Part shown: piece by piece, positions 63,634-64,000 of the stretch | Position numbering within the stretch: the first letter of the stretch is position 1 | Layout: each line of letters opens with the position of its first letter | NCBI RefSeq assembly: GCF_009669305.1 | Contig: NZ_SADB01000009.1 | Coordinates: 1-64,000 of the forward strand | Length of the DNA stretch: 64,000 nucleotides | Direction: 5' to 3' | DNA from: Ancylomarina sp. 16SWW S1-10-2 | Lineage (GTDB): Bacteria > Bacteroidota > Bacteroidia > Bacteroidales > Marinifilaceae | Translations under genes and position numbers: made by a program | The notes under the pieces: generated by a model | Databases searched by the model: none | Told to the model about the DNA's origin: nothing | The model's input: the letters and a program-made list of their open reading frames with translations, nothing else

Positions 63634-64000
63634 TTTTTATAAGTTCGAATTTTCACTTTTCTTTGTTTATGCATATATTCTGGAGTATTCATATAGCAAG
63701 AATAATGAGGTCTAAAAGTATTATATATATCGATACTTTGTTTAATAATCTTCTTCATCACGTCTATATTAACAGTAAATCGCTCCAATTCAAACTCACT
63801 TTTTAATATCCCATTTACTCTCTCTGCTACTGCATTAGCATATGGATCATATGATTCTGTCATACTGCAATTTAAATTCTTCCTCTTTAAAAGTTTTTGG
63901 TAGTCAGTACAACAATACTGAACACCTCTATCAGAGTGATGTATCAATGGCTCTGTTTGATACATTCGTTGCTTAACTGCCATCTTTAAAGCTCCTATAG
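63612..64000 (-). CDS. IS3-family transposase OrfB, C-terminal part (runs off right edge)
   Basis: The frame is open to the window edge; residues upstream of the first Met read IGALK, matching the family. The rve integrase core shows HHSDRGVQYCCTDYQ (second catalytic Asp in SDRGVQY), SMTESYDPYANAVAERVNG (catalytic Glu in NAVAE) and YNTFRPHYSCYMNTPEYMH. The first catalytic Asp lies outside. Confidence 0.9.
   Translation of the reverse strand, partial: IGALKMAVKQRMYQTEPLIHHSDRGVQYCCTDYQKLLKRKNLNCSMTESYDPYANAVAERVNGILKSEFELERFTVNIDVMKKIIKQSIDIYNTFRPHYSCYMNTPEYMHKQRKVKIRTYKNNQYHQD

Larger units (their letters stand above)
63542..64000 (-). mobile_element. IS3-family insertion sequence, one end
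   Basis: The element end is placed at TGTCTCGTCCTAAATAAG (from 63542), a TG-starting end like those of IS150-group elements. The transposase runs leftward to it and off the right edge of the window. The inner and other terminal repeat are outside, so the border is an estimate. The insertion lies just after the M64 gene. Confidence 0.7.

Overview
The window is AT-rich DNA from a member of the Bacteroidota. Supporting signs are TonB-dependent receptor, SPOR and PD40-type envelope proteins, LytTR regulators, many signal-peptide/outer-membrane proteins, MutS2, and promoters of the form TTTG-N19-TAnnTTTG that are typical of this phylum. The gene set (Hcp, AGCS and SSS sodium symporters, RecQ, SpmA/SpmB-type membrane protein, FabH-like synthase) would fit a marine or sediment anaerobe/facultative anaerobe of the Bacteroidales (Marinifilaceae/Marinilabiliales type), but no rRNA is present and this placement is an inference.

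Left end (1-8040) is an accessory region. It begins with the tail of an IS30-family transposase, followed by a small holin-like membrane protein and about 1 kb of palindrome-rich non-coding sequence. Then come four gene units: an ATPase fused to a TOPRIM-like/DUF4435-type domain (PARIS/OLD-like, probable phage defence), a PD-(D/E)XK nuclease fused to a STAND-type NTPase (probable defence), a frameshifted unknown gene, and a GRAM-domain membrane protein. Each unit is separated by a long imperfect inverted repeat (3294-3430, 5863-5994, 7263-7343, about 7897-8031) with the architecture of integron attC sites: short outer CACAAC/GTTGTG- or TAAC/GTTA-like boxes, an inner stem and a loop. No integrase is present. 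This looks like an integrase-less cassette array carrying defence genes and is the most interesting part of the window.

8065-13100 is a stress block. A ferredoxin / DUF2249-CMD / hcp operon (minus strand) diverges from a Crp/Fnr-type regulator, with a perfect 10-bp inverted repeat operator between them. Next are a Fur/PerR-type regulator and an AhpC peroxiredoxin.

13109-32805 is mostly core: a PAP2 phosphatase and LtaS-like sulfatase operon, a paired M16 protease operon (one active, one inactive subunit), a probable small RNA with its own promoter and terminator, aquaporin, TonB-dependent receptor, an AGCS symporter with an extra domain, a decayed ISAs1-type transposase relic, mutS2, a Gate-domain membrane protein and recQ.

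32917-44465 is a distinctive locus: two paralogous LytTR response regulators flank an alanine-rich coiled-coil lipoprotein and an outer-membrane beta-barrel protein, followed by a NACHT-type NTPase with a conserved N-terminal domain and a secreted protein made of about 16 TPR-like repeats. No histidine kinase is nearby.

44476-63529 contains a fused SpmA/SpmB protein, an S4 protein, a GNAT enzyme, a TPR-propeller-SPOR envelope protein, a 2-oxoacid dehydrogenase E2, recR, an SSS symporter, a membrane-anchored RdhA-like iron-sulfur protein, a FabH-like synthase, a PQ-loop/chalcone-isomerase-like pair, a four-gene LolA-like/YidD-like/TPR envelope operon, a TM2 protein, a MscS channel and a secreted M64 peptidase. 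The right end is the edge of an IS3-family element whose transposase runs off the window.
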